DNA of 21,648 bases from CAVXAE01 sp044225565 (GTDB lineage: Bacteria; Pseudomonadota; Gammaproteobacteria; Steroidobacterales; Steroidobacteraceae): positions 1 through 21,648 of the forward strand of contig JBGAIL010000075.1 in NCBI GenBank assembly GCA_044225565.1, given 5' to 3'. Shown in pieces: positions 1-6,977 of this stretch. The notes beneath the pieces are model-generated. The model did not search any database, had not been told where the DNA came from, and saw only the letters and a list, made by a program, of their open reading frames with translations. Every line of letters begins with the position of its first letter. Within the stretch, counting starts at the first letter, position 1. Position numbers and translations under genes: made by a program.

Positions 1-426
1 GGCGTGCGGGTTTCGGCGACGGACTGGGTGGATGGCGGCTGGGATGTGGAGCAGACCATCGCCTATGCCCATCAGCTTCGCGAACGCGGCGCGGACTGGA
101 TCGATGTCTCCTCGGGAGGGCTGTCGCCGTTGCAGAAGCTGAAAGTCGGCCCGGGATATCAGCTGTCGGCCGCGGAAGCGGTGAAGCGGGCGACGGGCTT
201 GCACACCATCGCCGTGGGGCTCATCACCGAGCCGCAACAGGCCGAGGACATCGTGGCAAGCGGTAAGGCTGACCTCGTCGCGCTCGCGCGCGGCATGCTG
301 TACGACCCGCGCTGGCCCTGGCATGCGGCTGCGCAGCTGGGCGCCAATGCGGAAGCTCCTCCGCAGTACTGGCGTGCCCCGCCACGCGAGCACGCCAGAT
401 TGTTCGACACGACGCCCAAGGGTTGA
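1..426 (+). CDS. NADH:flavin oxidoreductase, Old Yellow Enzyme (YqjM/NamA-like), C-terminal part
   Basis: This is the C-terminal 141 codons of an FMN-dependent ene-reductase of the YqjM/NamA branch of the Old Yellow Enzyme family, which reduces activated C=C bonds using NAD(P)H. The frame is open from the first base of the window, so the 5' end (roughly the first 220-230 residues) lies outside. The visible part carries typical second-half barrel features: a DVSSGGLSP segment, AVGLITEPQQAE, and ADLVALARGMLYDPRWPWHAA, which contains the FMN-phosphate-binding region and the ARxxLxxPxWP pattern seen in YqjM-like enzymes. It ends 15 bases from the convergent glutathione transferase gene. A GC-rich inverted repeat lies in that gap but has no T-run. 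The physiological substrate cannot be told from the sequence. Confidence 0.9.
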   Translation, partial: GVRVSATDWVDGGWDVEQTIAYAHQLRERGADWIDVSSGGLSPLQKLKVGPGYQLSAAEAVKRATGLHTIAVGLITEPQQAEDIVASGKADLVALARGMLYDPRWPWHAAAQLGANAEAPPQYWRAPPREHARLFDTTPKG

Positions 427-441
427 AGCCCGGCACGCCGG

Positions 442-1146
442 CTACGCGCGCTTGGGAATTTCCAGACCTCGCTTTACCGCCGGACGTGCGAGACCCCGCT
501 CGAGCCAGGCGGGCACGCGCTTCAGCGTCTCGAACTCCACCAGCTCGCCCGCGCCATAGAAGCCGACCAGGTTGCGTACCCAGCCGAGCGTCGCGACATC
601 CGCAATGGTGTACTCCGCTCCCATGAGCCAGTCGCGGCCTTCGAGCCGGGCCTCCAGCACTTCGAGCAGGCGTCGCGATTCCTTTACGTAGCGCTCGAGC
701 GGCCGCTTGTCCTCGAGCTCGCGCCCCGCGAACTTGTGGAAGTATCCGACCTGCCCGAACATCGGCCCGATCGCCGCCATCTGGAAGAACACCCACTGGA
801 TGCACTCGTAGCGGCGCGCCGCATCCGCAGGCAGCAGCTTGCCAGTCTTCTCCGCTAGATAGAGCAGGATCGCGCCGGACTCGAACAGGCCGAGCGGCTG
901 CCCGCCCGGACCGTCCGGATCGATGATCGCCGGGATCTTCCCGTTCGGGTTGAGCGAGCGGAATTCAGGCGTCGCATTCTCGTTCTTGCCGATATCCACG
1001 AGGTGGGGCTCGTACGGCAGCCCGATCTCCTCGAGCATGATCGAGACCTTCACGCCGTTCGGTGTGGGCAGCCCGTAGAGCTGCAGGCGGTCCGGGTGCC
1101 GCGCGGGCCAGCGGCGCGTGATGGGAAAGTCGTCAAGATTCTTCAT
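442..1146 (-). CDS. Glutathione S-transferase, nu-class (YfcG/YghU-like)
   Basis: The 234-residue protein has a thioredoxin-fold domain (about residues 20-105) and an all-helical C-terminal GST domain (about 115-225). The motif LPTPNGVKVS at residues 26-35 supplies the Thr-Pro-Asn (T28, N30) that nu-class enzymes such as E. coli YfcG use in place of a catalytic Tyr, Ser or Cys. KIPAI with the cis-proline and ESGAILLYLAEKTG, which forms the glutathione site, also match YfcG closely. Family members have disulfide-bond reductase and peroxide-reducing activity with glutathione, which is the likely role here in the cytoplasm. The 20-residue extension before the thioredoxin fold is slightly longer than in YfcG. 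The only ATG that covers the fold was used; its ribosome-binding site is weak. Confidence 0.93.
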   Translation of the reverse strand: MKNLDDFPITRRWPARHPDRLQLYGLPTPNGVKVSIMLEEIGLPYEPHLVDIGKNENATPEFRSLNPNGKIPAIIDPDGPGGQPLGLFESGAILLYLAEKTGKLLPADAARRYECIQWVFFQMAAIGPMFGQVGYFHKFAGRELEDKRPLERYVKESRRLLEVLEARLEGRDWLMGAEYTIADVATLGWVRNLVGFYGAGELVEFETLKRVPAWLERGLARPAVKRGLEIPKRA

Positions 1147-1213
1147 GGCAGGTTTCCAGCAAATTCAGTGCCGACGCCGGCAGGGACTTCGTCGAAGTGA
1201 TCCGGCTGCAAGG

Positions 1214-2176
1214 CTACGCGGCCTCGCCCCTGCGCTTGCGCCATTCGCTCGGCGGCGCGCCGACCACCTTCTTGAATGCGCGACTGAACGCCGCCTCGGA
1301 CTCATACCCCACGCGGTTCGCGATCACCGCCACGCTGTCCATGCCGCTCAGCAGGTGATTCGCCGCGAGCTGCATGCGCCAGTTCGTGAGGTAATGCATC
1401 GGAGGCTGTCCGACGAACTCCGTGAAACGCTCCGTGAGAGCCGAACGCGATAACCCCACATCGCGCGACAACGTCTCGAGCGTCCAGTCGCGCGCAGGGG
1501 TGCGGTGCAGAGCGGTGAGCGCGCGGCCGACGAACGGATCCCGCAGGCCCGACAGCCAGTCCGTGCGATCCGCCGGCAGCGTTTCCAGATACCGCCGGAC
1601 CACGTCCACGAACATCAGCTCGCTCAGCCGGCCGAGCACGCACTCACCTCCCATCCGGCGCTCCCTGGATTCCGCCAGCGCGAACTTCACGAACGTGCCG
1701 AGCTCCCCGCCCGCGTAGCCGCTGATGCGGATGACGCGCGGCAATGCATTCAACAACGGGTTGTAGGGCCGTGCATCGCATCCCAGGAATCCACACACGA
1801 AATGCGCCGGCTCGCCTTCGCCGCTGCCCACCGAGATGCTCACCGGCAGCTGGCCTTCGTTCGGCACCCGGTACAGGGACATGTCCGGCGTCTTGCGCAT
1901 GCCCGGCGTGGTGGAGAGCACGTGCGTGTCCCCATGCGGCAGCACGATGATGTCCCCGGAAGAGAGCCTCATGGGCTCCTCGCCCGGCACGCAGGCCCAG
2001 CACTCCCCTTGCATGATCACGTGATAGGAGATGAGGTGCTCCGAGCCGGGGAACATCGCGCTCACCACGGAGCGGCCGGCCGGGGTCTCGGCGACCCAGG
2101 GCTGGGCCGCTTTCACGTCGAAGAAGATGGCTCCGGTGAGGCGCACGGCCTGCAGGACATCCGACAAGGCATCCAT
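1214..2176 (-). CDS. AraC-family transcriptional regulator with N-terminal cupin domain
   Basis: This 320-residue regulator has an N-terminal cupin_6-type sensor domain (about residues 5-190, starting GAIFFDVKAAQPW) and a C-terminal AraC double helix-turn-helix (about 215-310). The HTH part reads TLETLSRDVGLSRSALTERF, then VAVIANRVGYESEAAFSRAFKK and the conserved GAPPSEWR end. The ATG at 2176 was chosen because GGAGAG lies 5 bases upstream. The frame stays open to an ATG at 2236, but the extra residues are basic and unlike the family. It is divergent from the GFA-domain gene across 139 bases that contain two short inverted repeats, so it may control that gene, itself, or both. Effector and targets are unknown. 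Confidence 0.93.
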   Translation of the reverse strand: MDALSDVLQAVRLTGAIFFDVKAAQPWVAETPAGRSVVSAMFPGSEHLISYHVIMQGECWACVPGEEPMRLSSGDIIVLPHGDTHVLSTTPGMRKTPDMSLYRVPNEGQLPVSISVGSGEGEPAHFVCGFLGCDARPYNPLLNALPRVIRISGYAGGELGTFVKFALAESRERRMGGECVLGRLSELMFVDVVRRYLETLPADRTDWLSGLRDPFVGRALTALHRTPARDWTLETLSRDVGLSRSALTERFTEFVGQPPMHYLTNWRMQLAANHLLSGMDSVAVIANRVGYESEAAFSRAFKKVVGAPPSEWRKRRGEAA

Positions 2177-2181
2177 AGGGT

Positions 2182-2187
2182 CTCTCC
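2182..2187 (-). promoter_or_regulatory. Ribosome-binding site deciding the araC-type regulator start
   Basis: GGAGAG on the minus strand lies 5 bases before the ATG at 2176. It is the best Shine-Dalgarno match near any candidate start of this gene and supports the shorter 320-residue product. Confidence 0.65.
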
Positions 2188-2227
2188 ACGGACGATCGAG
2201 CACGCGCGCCGGACGTTTGGTCATTCT

Positions 2228-2246
2228 GGGGCGCAAGGCGCGCCCC
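2228..2246. promoter_or_regulatory. Inverted repeat, candidate operator between regulator and GFA gene
   Basis: GGGGCGC and GCGCCCC form a perfect 7-bp inverted repeat around a 5-base spacer. A TATCAT hexamer that could serve as a -10 element toward the GFA gene starts at 2247, immediately after the repeat, but I see no well-placed -35. The location in a divergent regulator/target intergenic region is the main reason to consider it an operator. It could equally be a chance GC palindrome. Confidence 0.35.
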
Positions 2247-2266
2247 TATCATGCCGGCCCTCGGAT

Positions 2267-2283
2267 GGGGTCAGCCCGACCCC
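2267..2283. promoter_or_regulatory. Second inverted repeat in the same divergent intergenic region
   Basis: GGGGTC and GACCCC form a perfect 6-bp inverted repeat, again with a 5-base spacer, 20 bases after the first repeat and 33 bases before the GFA start codon. The shared geometry (short GC arms, 5-base spacer) is why it is listed. In the transcript it would form a small 5'-UTR hairpin. Confidence 0.3.
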
Positions 2284-2315
2284 GCAGCCACGCGATTCTA
2301 CTGGGAGATCTGACA

Positions 2316-2750
2316 ATGAGCGACGCGACCACCCATCGGGGCAGCTGCTTCTGCGGCGAAGTGAAGTTCGAGGCCACCGGCGCGCCGGAAGCCATGGGCT
2401 ACTGCCATTGCGAGTCCTGCCGCCACTGGTCGGCCGGGCCGGTGAATGCCTTCACCCTGTGGAAGCCGGAGGCCCTCAAGGTGACCCACGGCGCCTCCAG
2501 CATCGGCACGCACAACAAGACGCCGATCAGCTACCGCAAATGGTGCACGAAGTGCGGTGGGCACCTGTTCACGGACCATCCCACCATGGGGCTGGTGGAC
2601 ATCTACGCGGCGATGCTGCCGAAGCTGAAATTCCAGCCGGCCCTGCACGTGCACTACCAGGAGACGGTGCTGCACATCCACGACGGCGCGCCGAAGATGA
2701 AGGACATGCCGAAGGAATTCGGCGGCTCGGGCGAGACCCTGCCGGAGTAA
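2316..2750 (+). CDS. GFA-family (glutathione-dependent formaldehyde-activating / CENP-V-like) zinc protein
   Basis: The 144-residue protein shows the GFA-domain zinc cysteines in order: GSCFCGEV (C11, C13), YCHCESCRH (C30, C32, C35) and KWCTKCGGHLF (C77, C80). The length and the CGGHLF motif are typical. The family is named after Paracoccus Gfa, proposed to speed condensation of formaldehyde with glutathione, but most members have unknown substrates and formaldehyde activation by this family has been questioned. GGGAG at 2303-2307 supports the ATG at 2316, although the frame is open further upstream to 2031 inside the antisense regulator. It ends 21 bases before the convergent SCO-like gene. 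A thiol/formaldehyde role is suggested by neighbours only. Confidence 0.9.
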   Translation: MSDATTHRGSCFCGEVKFEATGAPEAMGYCHCESCRHWSAGPVNAFTLWKPEALKVTHGASSIGTHNKTPISYRKWCTKCGGHLFTDHPTMGLVDIYAAMLPKLKFQPALHVHYQETVLHIHDGAPKMKDMPKEFGGSGETLPE

Positions 2751-2771
2751 CGCCAGCCGATGCGGCGAGCT

Positions 2772-3491
2772 CTAGGGCCGGGAGGCGGCTAGGGCCTTCC
2801 CGCTGCGCTCGAGCGCGAGCGTGCGGATGTCGTTGACGATCATCTCGGGATGCAGGTACGCGAGGGTGTAGACCTCCCGCACGCTGCCGCCGTCGTCGAT
2901 GAGGAAAACCTTCAGCATGTGGTGCAGCGTGCGGCTCGCCGTGCCGTCGGCGGCGCGCTCCACGCTCACGTCCTGCCCGAAATCATCCAGCACCGGCAGC
3001 AGCTCCCGCACGGAACGTGCCGTGAGCACCTGCCACTCGAACGGAGAATCGCCCGAGAGCGCGTCACGGTACTGCTTGATGGCCGCGGGCGTATCGTTCG
3101 TCGGATCGAAGCTGATGCCGACGAAGCGCACCTGGCGCGCGAGCGCCGCATCGTCCAGCAACCGCCCGCGGATGTCCTTCAGCGTGTGGTAGGCGAACGG
3201 ACAGCCGAGCGGATCGGCGCAATAGGTGTAGAAGAACGTGAGCAGGGTGATCTTCGAGGTCGTGAGCGTGGAAAGCCGGGTCGGCCGACCTTCCGCATCG
3301 AGCAGGGTGGCCTCGGCGACCGGCTGGATCTTTTCCAGGACATAGGTGCCGGGCCGGGGCGGCGCGAACTCCATGCGCGGCGCCGTCGCCTTTCCCGGGT
3401 CTACGGTGGCCAGCGCGACACCGCCGACCGATGCGACGGCGCCGATCGACAGGACCGTTGCGGCCAGAGCCGGCCCGCGCCGCCGCGTCAC
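2772..3491 (-). CDS. SCO1/SenC-family copper-chaperone-like protein, membrane-anchored or secreted
   Basis: The 239-residue protein starts with RRR followed by a hydrophobic stretch (about residues 8-28), an export signal or membrane anchor. A thioredoxin-like SCO domain follows (about 60-230). SCO proteins bind copper through two cysteines and a histidine. Here the cysteines are C91 and C97 (CADPLGCPF), a C-x5-C spacing instead of the usual CxxxC, and the histidine is in TLHHMLKVFLIDD (H190 or H191). The GTG start at 3491 sits one base after the stop codon of the upstream SBP56 gene, so the two are almost certainly co-transcribed and translationally coupled. SCO/SenC genes next to SBP56-type methanethiol oxidase are described in Hyphomicrobium; the likely job is loading copper into that enzyme in the periplasm. 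Confidence 0.85.
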   Translation of the reverse strand: MTRRRGPALAATVLSIGAVASVGGVALATVDPGKATAPRMEFAPPRPGTYVLEKIQPVAEATLLDAEGRPTRLSTLTTSKITLLTFFYTYCADPLGCPFAYHTLKDIRGRLLDDAALARQVRFVGISFDPTNDTPAAIKQYRDALSGDSPFEWQVLTARSVRELLPVLDDFGQDVSVERAADGTASRTLHHMLKVFLIDDGGSVREVYTLAYLHPEMIVNDIRTLALERSGKALAASRP

Positions 3492-3492
3492 T

Positions 3493-4797
3493 TCATCCCC
3501 CGGCGCCGAGCGAAGCCACCTGCGCGGCAGGTTGGGCCGTGAACTTCATGTGATGCGGCCGCCCGAGCTTCTCCTTCGTGAAGTCGACTTCGAACCGCGG
3601 AGTCAGCTCGCGCCCGTCCCAGGCGAAGGCCTTCAAGGCCTGCTCGTTGTCCGCCCCGCCCTTGTCCCAGTTCGCGAGCAGGCTCGTGGTGACGTAGACG
3701 CGCTTGCCGTCCCAGCTCTGCGACACCATGTTCACCTGGCGCCCCGTGTGCTTCTGGTACGTCTCCCGCGGATGCTCCGGATCGGTGAGGTCGAAGTAGT
3801 GGGTGACGCCGTCCATGAAGGTGTTGACCCAGAGGCCCTTGCCGTCCGCGGTGATGGAGATGTCCACGGGCAGCGGGGTCTTCGACGGGTCGCCGATGCT
3901 CCCCACGTCCTTCGCGACCCAGGTGCCTTGCGCGTCCTGCCTGACCAGCCAGAGCTTCGAGGTGAGGGCCGTGGCCGTGATCGCCCAATTCTGCCCCGGC
4001 GCGAGCGCCCAGCGGATCTCGAGCGGCGCGCCCGGCACGCTCAGCACCTGCAGGGGCTTCATGCTCTTGAGATCCCACACCACCATCGTCGAGCCGAAAT
4101 GCTTCATCGCCTCCGGATCCTGGATGAGCTCGCCGAGCTTGCGCATGTAGTTGCGGTGGCCGGCGAAGCTCGAGGTGAGGAAGACGTTCTTCGCGGGATT
4201 CACGGCGATGTCGTAGCCGTAGCCATCGCCCTTCACACCACCGAGCGTGCCGGTCGGCATGTCGTACTTCTGGATGAAGCCGCCCTTGTTGTTGTACAGC
4301 GCGAGCCCCGTGACGCCGCCCTTGTCCGCGCTGTTGGAAAGGTTGCCGATGAGCATGCGGCCCGGCAGCGCGTAGAAAGTGTGCGGCCCGACGTAGCCGG
4401 AGCTCGCGGAAAGATCGGCGATGGTGCGCACGAGCCGGGGCTTGCCCGGATTCGCGCCGACGTCGAACACGTAGATCTTGCTGTCGTCGAGGCCGCCGGC
4501 CCACAGGAACCGCCGATCGTCCGTGAAGCCCATGTGGTGCGCCTCGCCGCGCGCACCGACTGACAACGATCCGACCACCTTGCCGTAGCCCTTGGAGGCC
4601 GGGCTCGCATCGATGGTGACCAGCTTGTCGGAGCCGTCTCCCAGGCCGCTCTCGCCCAGCGTCCAGACGTGGACGAAATCCTCCTGGCCCTTGATGAGGT
4701 TGCTGATGTAGGGCGAGTTGCAGGTCTCGTCCGCGTGGGCGGCAAAAGCCGCGAGCAGGGAGGCGCCGATCAGGATGCGGTGCTTGCAGAGGGGCAT
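3493..4797 (-). CDS. mtoX: SBP56/selenium-binding-protein family, candidate periplasmic methanethiol oxidase (MtoX-like)
   Basis: The 434-residue precursor has a Sec signal (n-region MPLCKHR, hydrophobic core, likely cleavage AHA/DET near residue 22) and then an SBP56 beta-propeller. It can be aligned by eye with human SELENBP1 at DGKRVYVTTSLLANWDK, the VDISIT/DLTDP block and VDFTKEKLG. Conserved histidines are present: EAHHMGF (H87, H88), GPHTFY (H139) and RPHHMKF (H415, H416). Bacterial MtoX is a copper-dependent enzyme that converts methanethiol, oxygen and water to formaldehyde, H2S and H2O2. The cysteine aligned with human Cys57 appears to be Gly72, and the CSSC motif is absent. The ATG at 4797 was chosen because of GGAG 7 bases upstream and the signal peptide. 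The SCO gene follows directly. No mauG gene is adjacent, unlike in described clusters. Family is certain; the exact activity is inferred. Confidence 0.85.
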   Translation of the reverse strand: MPLCKHRILIGASLLAAFAAHADETCNSPYISNLIKGQEDFVHVWTLGESGLGDGSDKLVTIDASPASKGYGKVVGSLSVGARGEAHHMGFTDDRRFLWAGGLDDSKIYVFDVGANPGKPRLVRTIADLSASSGYVGPHTFYALPGRMLIGNLSNSADKGGVTGLALYNNKGGFIQKYDMPTGTLGGVKGDGYGYDIAVNPAKNVFLTSSFAGHRNYMRKLGELIQDPEAMKHFGSTMVVWDLKSMKPLQVLSVPGAPLEIRWALAPGQNWAITATALTSKLWLVRQDAQGTWVAKDVGSIGDPSKTPLPVDISITADGKGLWVNTFMDGVTHYFDLTDPEHPRETYQKHTGRQVNMVSQSWDGKRVYVTTSLLANWDKGGADNEQALKAFAWDGRELTPRFEVDFTKEKLGRPHHMKFTAQPAAQVASLGAGG

Positions 4798-4924
4798 GGC
4801 GAAGCTCCGTCCAAAGAGTATGGGGGTGGGCGGATTGTCTTCCCCCGATGCGCCCCGGCGCAACCCGGGTCGGACAGGCCGGCGGATGCTGGCCCCGGGC
4901 GCCGATCTCTCGCACAATCGGCGC

Positions 4925-5713
4925 ATGAAGCTCGACGCCCAGGCCCTCCGGCGGATGAAATCCGTCCAGCAGATCCCGATGCTCACGGCCTACACCACGC
5001 CCGTGGCGCGCTCGCTCGAAAGGGCGGGCATTCCCGTCATCCTCGTGGGCGACACCGTGGGCATGGTCGAGATGGGTTTCGACAGCACGCGCCATACCAC
5101 CCTCGAGCACATGCAGTATCACGTGGGCGCCGTGCGCCGCGGCGCGCCGAGCACGCACATCATCGGGGATCTGCCGTTCAACAGCGACGGCGAGCCGCAC
5201 ATCGCGTTGCAGAGCGCGCGAGCGCTGCTCGAGGCCGGGGCGGACAGCGTGAAGCTCGAAGGCCCGAAACTGGATGTGATCGCCCATCTCGTGGCGAACG
5301 GCATCGACGTGGTCGGCCATACGGGCCTGACGCCGCAGACCTCGAAGGACTTCAAACAGGTGGGTCGCAGCGACCAGGATGCGCAGCGCATATTCGATGA
5401 AGCCGTGGCCATCGCCGCCGCTGGAGCGTTCATGGTGGTGCTCGAGCACATCCCTGCGCCGCTGGCGGAGCGGATCACCGGGGCCATCGCCGTACCGACC
5501 ATCGGCATCGGTGCGGGCGCGGCATGCGACGGACAGGTGCTGGTCATCAACGACGCGGCAGGGCTGGGCGACTACTGGCCGCCCTTCTCCCGGCAATACG
5601 CCTACGTCGGACGCACCATCGTCGACGTCGCCGAGGCGTACGCCCGCGAAGTACGCGACGGCACGTTCGTGAACAACGTGCTCAGGATGGGCGCGGGCGG
5701 GAAAAAGGAATAG
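4925..5713 (+). CDS. panB: 3-methyl-2-oxobutanoate hydroxymethyltransferase (ketopantoate hydroxymethyltransferase)
   Basis: PanB transfers a hydroxymethyl group from 5,10-methylene-tetrahydrofolate to alpha-ketoisovalerate, the first step of pantothenate and CoA synthesis. The 262-residue length fits the family (about 264). Metal-binding acidic residues match: VGDTVGM (D43), GDLPF (D82) and LEGPK (E112). The catalytic glutamate is in VVLEHIP (E174), and GIGAGAACDGQVLV is conserved. Several normally strong motifs differ: TAYTTP replaces TAYDxP, and GDLPFNSDGEPH replaces the usual GDLPFGSY region, so it could be a PanB paralogue. panC and panD are not in the window. It is divergent from the SBP56 gene across 127 bases and appears to lead a plus-strand run with miaE and the DUF4126 gene. 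The ATG at 4925 matches the family N-terminus; the open frame upstream is not used. Confidence 0.88.
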   Translation: MKLDAQALRRMKSVQQIPMLTAYTTPVARSLERAGIPVILVGDTVGMVEMGFDSTRHTTLEHMQYHVGAVRRGAPSTHIIGDLPFNSDGEPHIALQSARALLEAGADSVKLEGPKLDVIAHLVANGIDVVGHTGLTPQTSKDFKQVGRSDQDAQRIFDEAVAIAAAGAFMVVLEHIPAPLAERITGAIAVPTIGIGAGAACDGQVLVINDAAGLGDYWPPFSRQYAYVGRTIVDVAEAYAREVRDGTFVNNVLRMGAGGKKE

Positions 5714-5731
5714 CCCATCCCGGCCCGCCTC

Positions 5732-6349
5732 GTGAGCACCGACGCCACGCCCACCATTCCTCCGGTCCTTCTCGCTCCCACGCCCGCCTCATGGGTGGAT
5801 GCAGCGATCGAGCGCTGGCGCGAGCTGCTGGTCGATCATGCCAACTGCGAAAAGAAGGCAGCCTCTTCCGCGCTCGCGTTGATCTTCGCGTATCCCGAGG
5901 ACCGCGAGCTCACCTCCGCCCTCTCCCGCCTGGCGCGCGAAGAGCTCCGGCATTTCGAGCAGGTGCAGGGGATGATGGAATCGCTCGGCGTGCCGTTCGT
6001 GCGCCAGCAGCCCGGACGTTATGCCGCAGGCTTGCGCGCTGCACTGCGCACCACGGAGCCGGCCCGCAAGCTCGACCTCATGTTGTCGGGCGCACTGATC
6101 GAGGCGCGCTCCTGCGAGCGGTTCGCGTTACTCGGGCCTCGCCTTCCGGCACCACTGGGAGATTTCTATTCACGGCTGCAGGCTTCGGAAGCCCGGCATT
6201 TCGAGCTCTACCTGCATTTCGCCGGACGCGAGACGGATGAGCCGACGTGGCGCGCGCGCCTGCGTGCCCTGGCGGAGTGCGAGGCGGAGCTGGCGAGCAG
6301 GGCCGACCCCGTATTCCGTTTTCATTCGGGTGCGCCTGCCGCCACCTGA
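5732..6349 (+). CDS. miaE: tRNA-(ms2io6A)-hydroxylase
   Basis: MiaE is a non-haem di-iron monooxygenase that hydroxylates the isopentenyl group of ms2i6A at position 37 of tRNAs to give ms2io6A. The 205-residue protein is a four-helix bundle type with the carboxylate and histidine ligands visible: DHANCEKK (E40), EELRHFE (E70/E71, H74), LIEARSCERF (E124) and SEARHFELY (E153, H156). The GTG at 5732 gives the family length and starts 18 bases after the panB stop, suggesting co-transcription. The substrate also needs MiaA and MiaB, which are not in this window. The assignment is strong from ligand spacing alone. Confidence 0.93.
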   Translation: MSTDATPTIPPVLLAPTPASWVDAAIERWRELLVDHANCEKKAASSALALIFAYPEDRELTSALSRLAREELRHFEQVQGMMESLGVPFVRQQPGRYAAGLRAALRTTEPARKLDLMLSGALIEARSCERFALLGPRLPAPLGDFYSRLQASEARHFELYLHFAGRETDEPTWRARLRALAECEAELASRADPVFRFHSGAPAAT

Positions 6350-6377
6350 ATGGCGCGCGCGACCTATCCTTCATCCC

Positions 6378-6977
6378 ATGTCACCCCTCGACATCGCCCT
6401 TTCCATCGCGCTGGGCATAGCGCTCGCTGCGGCGGTGGGCTTCCGCGTCTTCCTTCCTTTGCTGGCCGTGAGTGTGGCTGCGCACACCGGCCATCTCCCT
6501 CTCGGCGAAAGCTTCGCCTGGCTTGCCTCCCTGCCAGCCATGATGATGCTTGCGGTTGCCGCCGGTGCCGAGATACTGGGCTATTACATCCCCGCGGTCG
6601 ACAATCTGCTGGATGCGATCACTACGCCGAGCGCGATCATTGCCGGGGCGGTGGTCTCCGCCGCCGTGATGACGGATCTGCCTCCACTGGTGAAGTGGAC
6701 GACGGCCATCATCGCGGGCGGGGGTGCCGCGGGAGCGACACAGGCGGTCACCGCCTTGTTGCGAGCAAAGTCGACGGCCGTCACCGGCGGTATCGGCAAT
6801 CCAGTCATCGCGACTGGGGAGCTCGGTGGGGCGCTGCTGCTGCCGGTTCTAGCCATCGCTGCGCCTTTCGTAGCCCTCGGTGCCACGCTGATATTTTGCT
6901 GGCTGGCGGTGCGCTACGTGCGCAGGTTGATGAAGCGCGGGCGCCGCGGCGCAGAGTCGGCTCAGCGCCTGCGATAG
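6378..6977 (+). CDS. DUF4126-family integral membrane protein
   Basis: This 199-residue protein is mostly hydrophobic with about five predicted membrane segments: residues 4-20, 23-36, 50-72, 84-100 and 145-180, with a Gly/Ala-rich stretch (IIAGGGAAGATQAVTALLRAKS) between the later ones. The pattern GFRVFLPLLAVSVAAHTGHLPL near the N-terminus and AGAEILGYYIPAVDNLLDAITTP match the DUF4126 family, whose function is unknown. It begins 28 bases after miaE. Its last 16 bases overlap the 3' end of the convergent ABC permease gene. The ATG at 6378 is the first good start after miaE. Confidence 0.82.
   Translation: MSPLDIALSIALGIALAAAVGFRVFLPLLAVSVAAHTGHLPLGESFAWLASLPAMMMLAVAAGAEILGYYIPAVDNLLDAITTPSAIIAGAVVSAAVMTDLPPLVKWTTAIIAGGGAAGATQAVTALLRAKSTAVTGGIGNPVIATGELGGALLLPVLAIAAPFVALGATLIFCWLAVRYVRRLMKRGRRGAESAQRLR

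Noticed and set aside
427..441. A GC-rich palindrome between the convergent oxidoreductase and GST genes as a terminator
   Set aside because: The stem is short and no T-run follows on either strand, so a terminator call is not supported.
3493..4797. The selenium-binding protein as a selenoprotein
   Set aside because: The frame contains no in-frame TGA before its stop, and the family name refers to selenium binding, not selenocysteine incorporation.
3488..5596. A 702-codon open frame on the minus strand
   Set aside because: It runs antisense to panB and out of frame through the SBP56 gene. Its translation is low-complexity Arg/His/Gly-rich, typical of a high-GC shadow frame.
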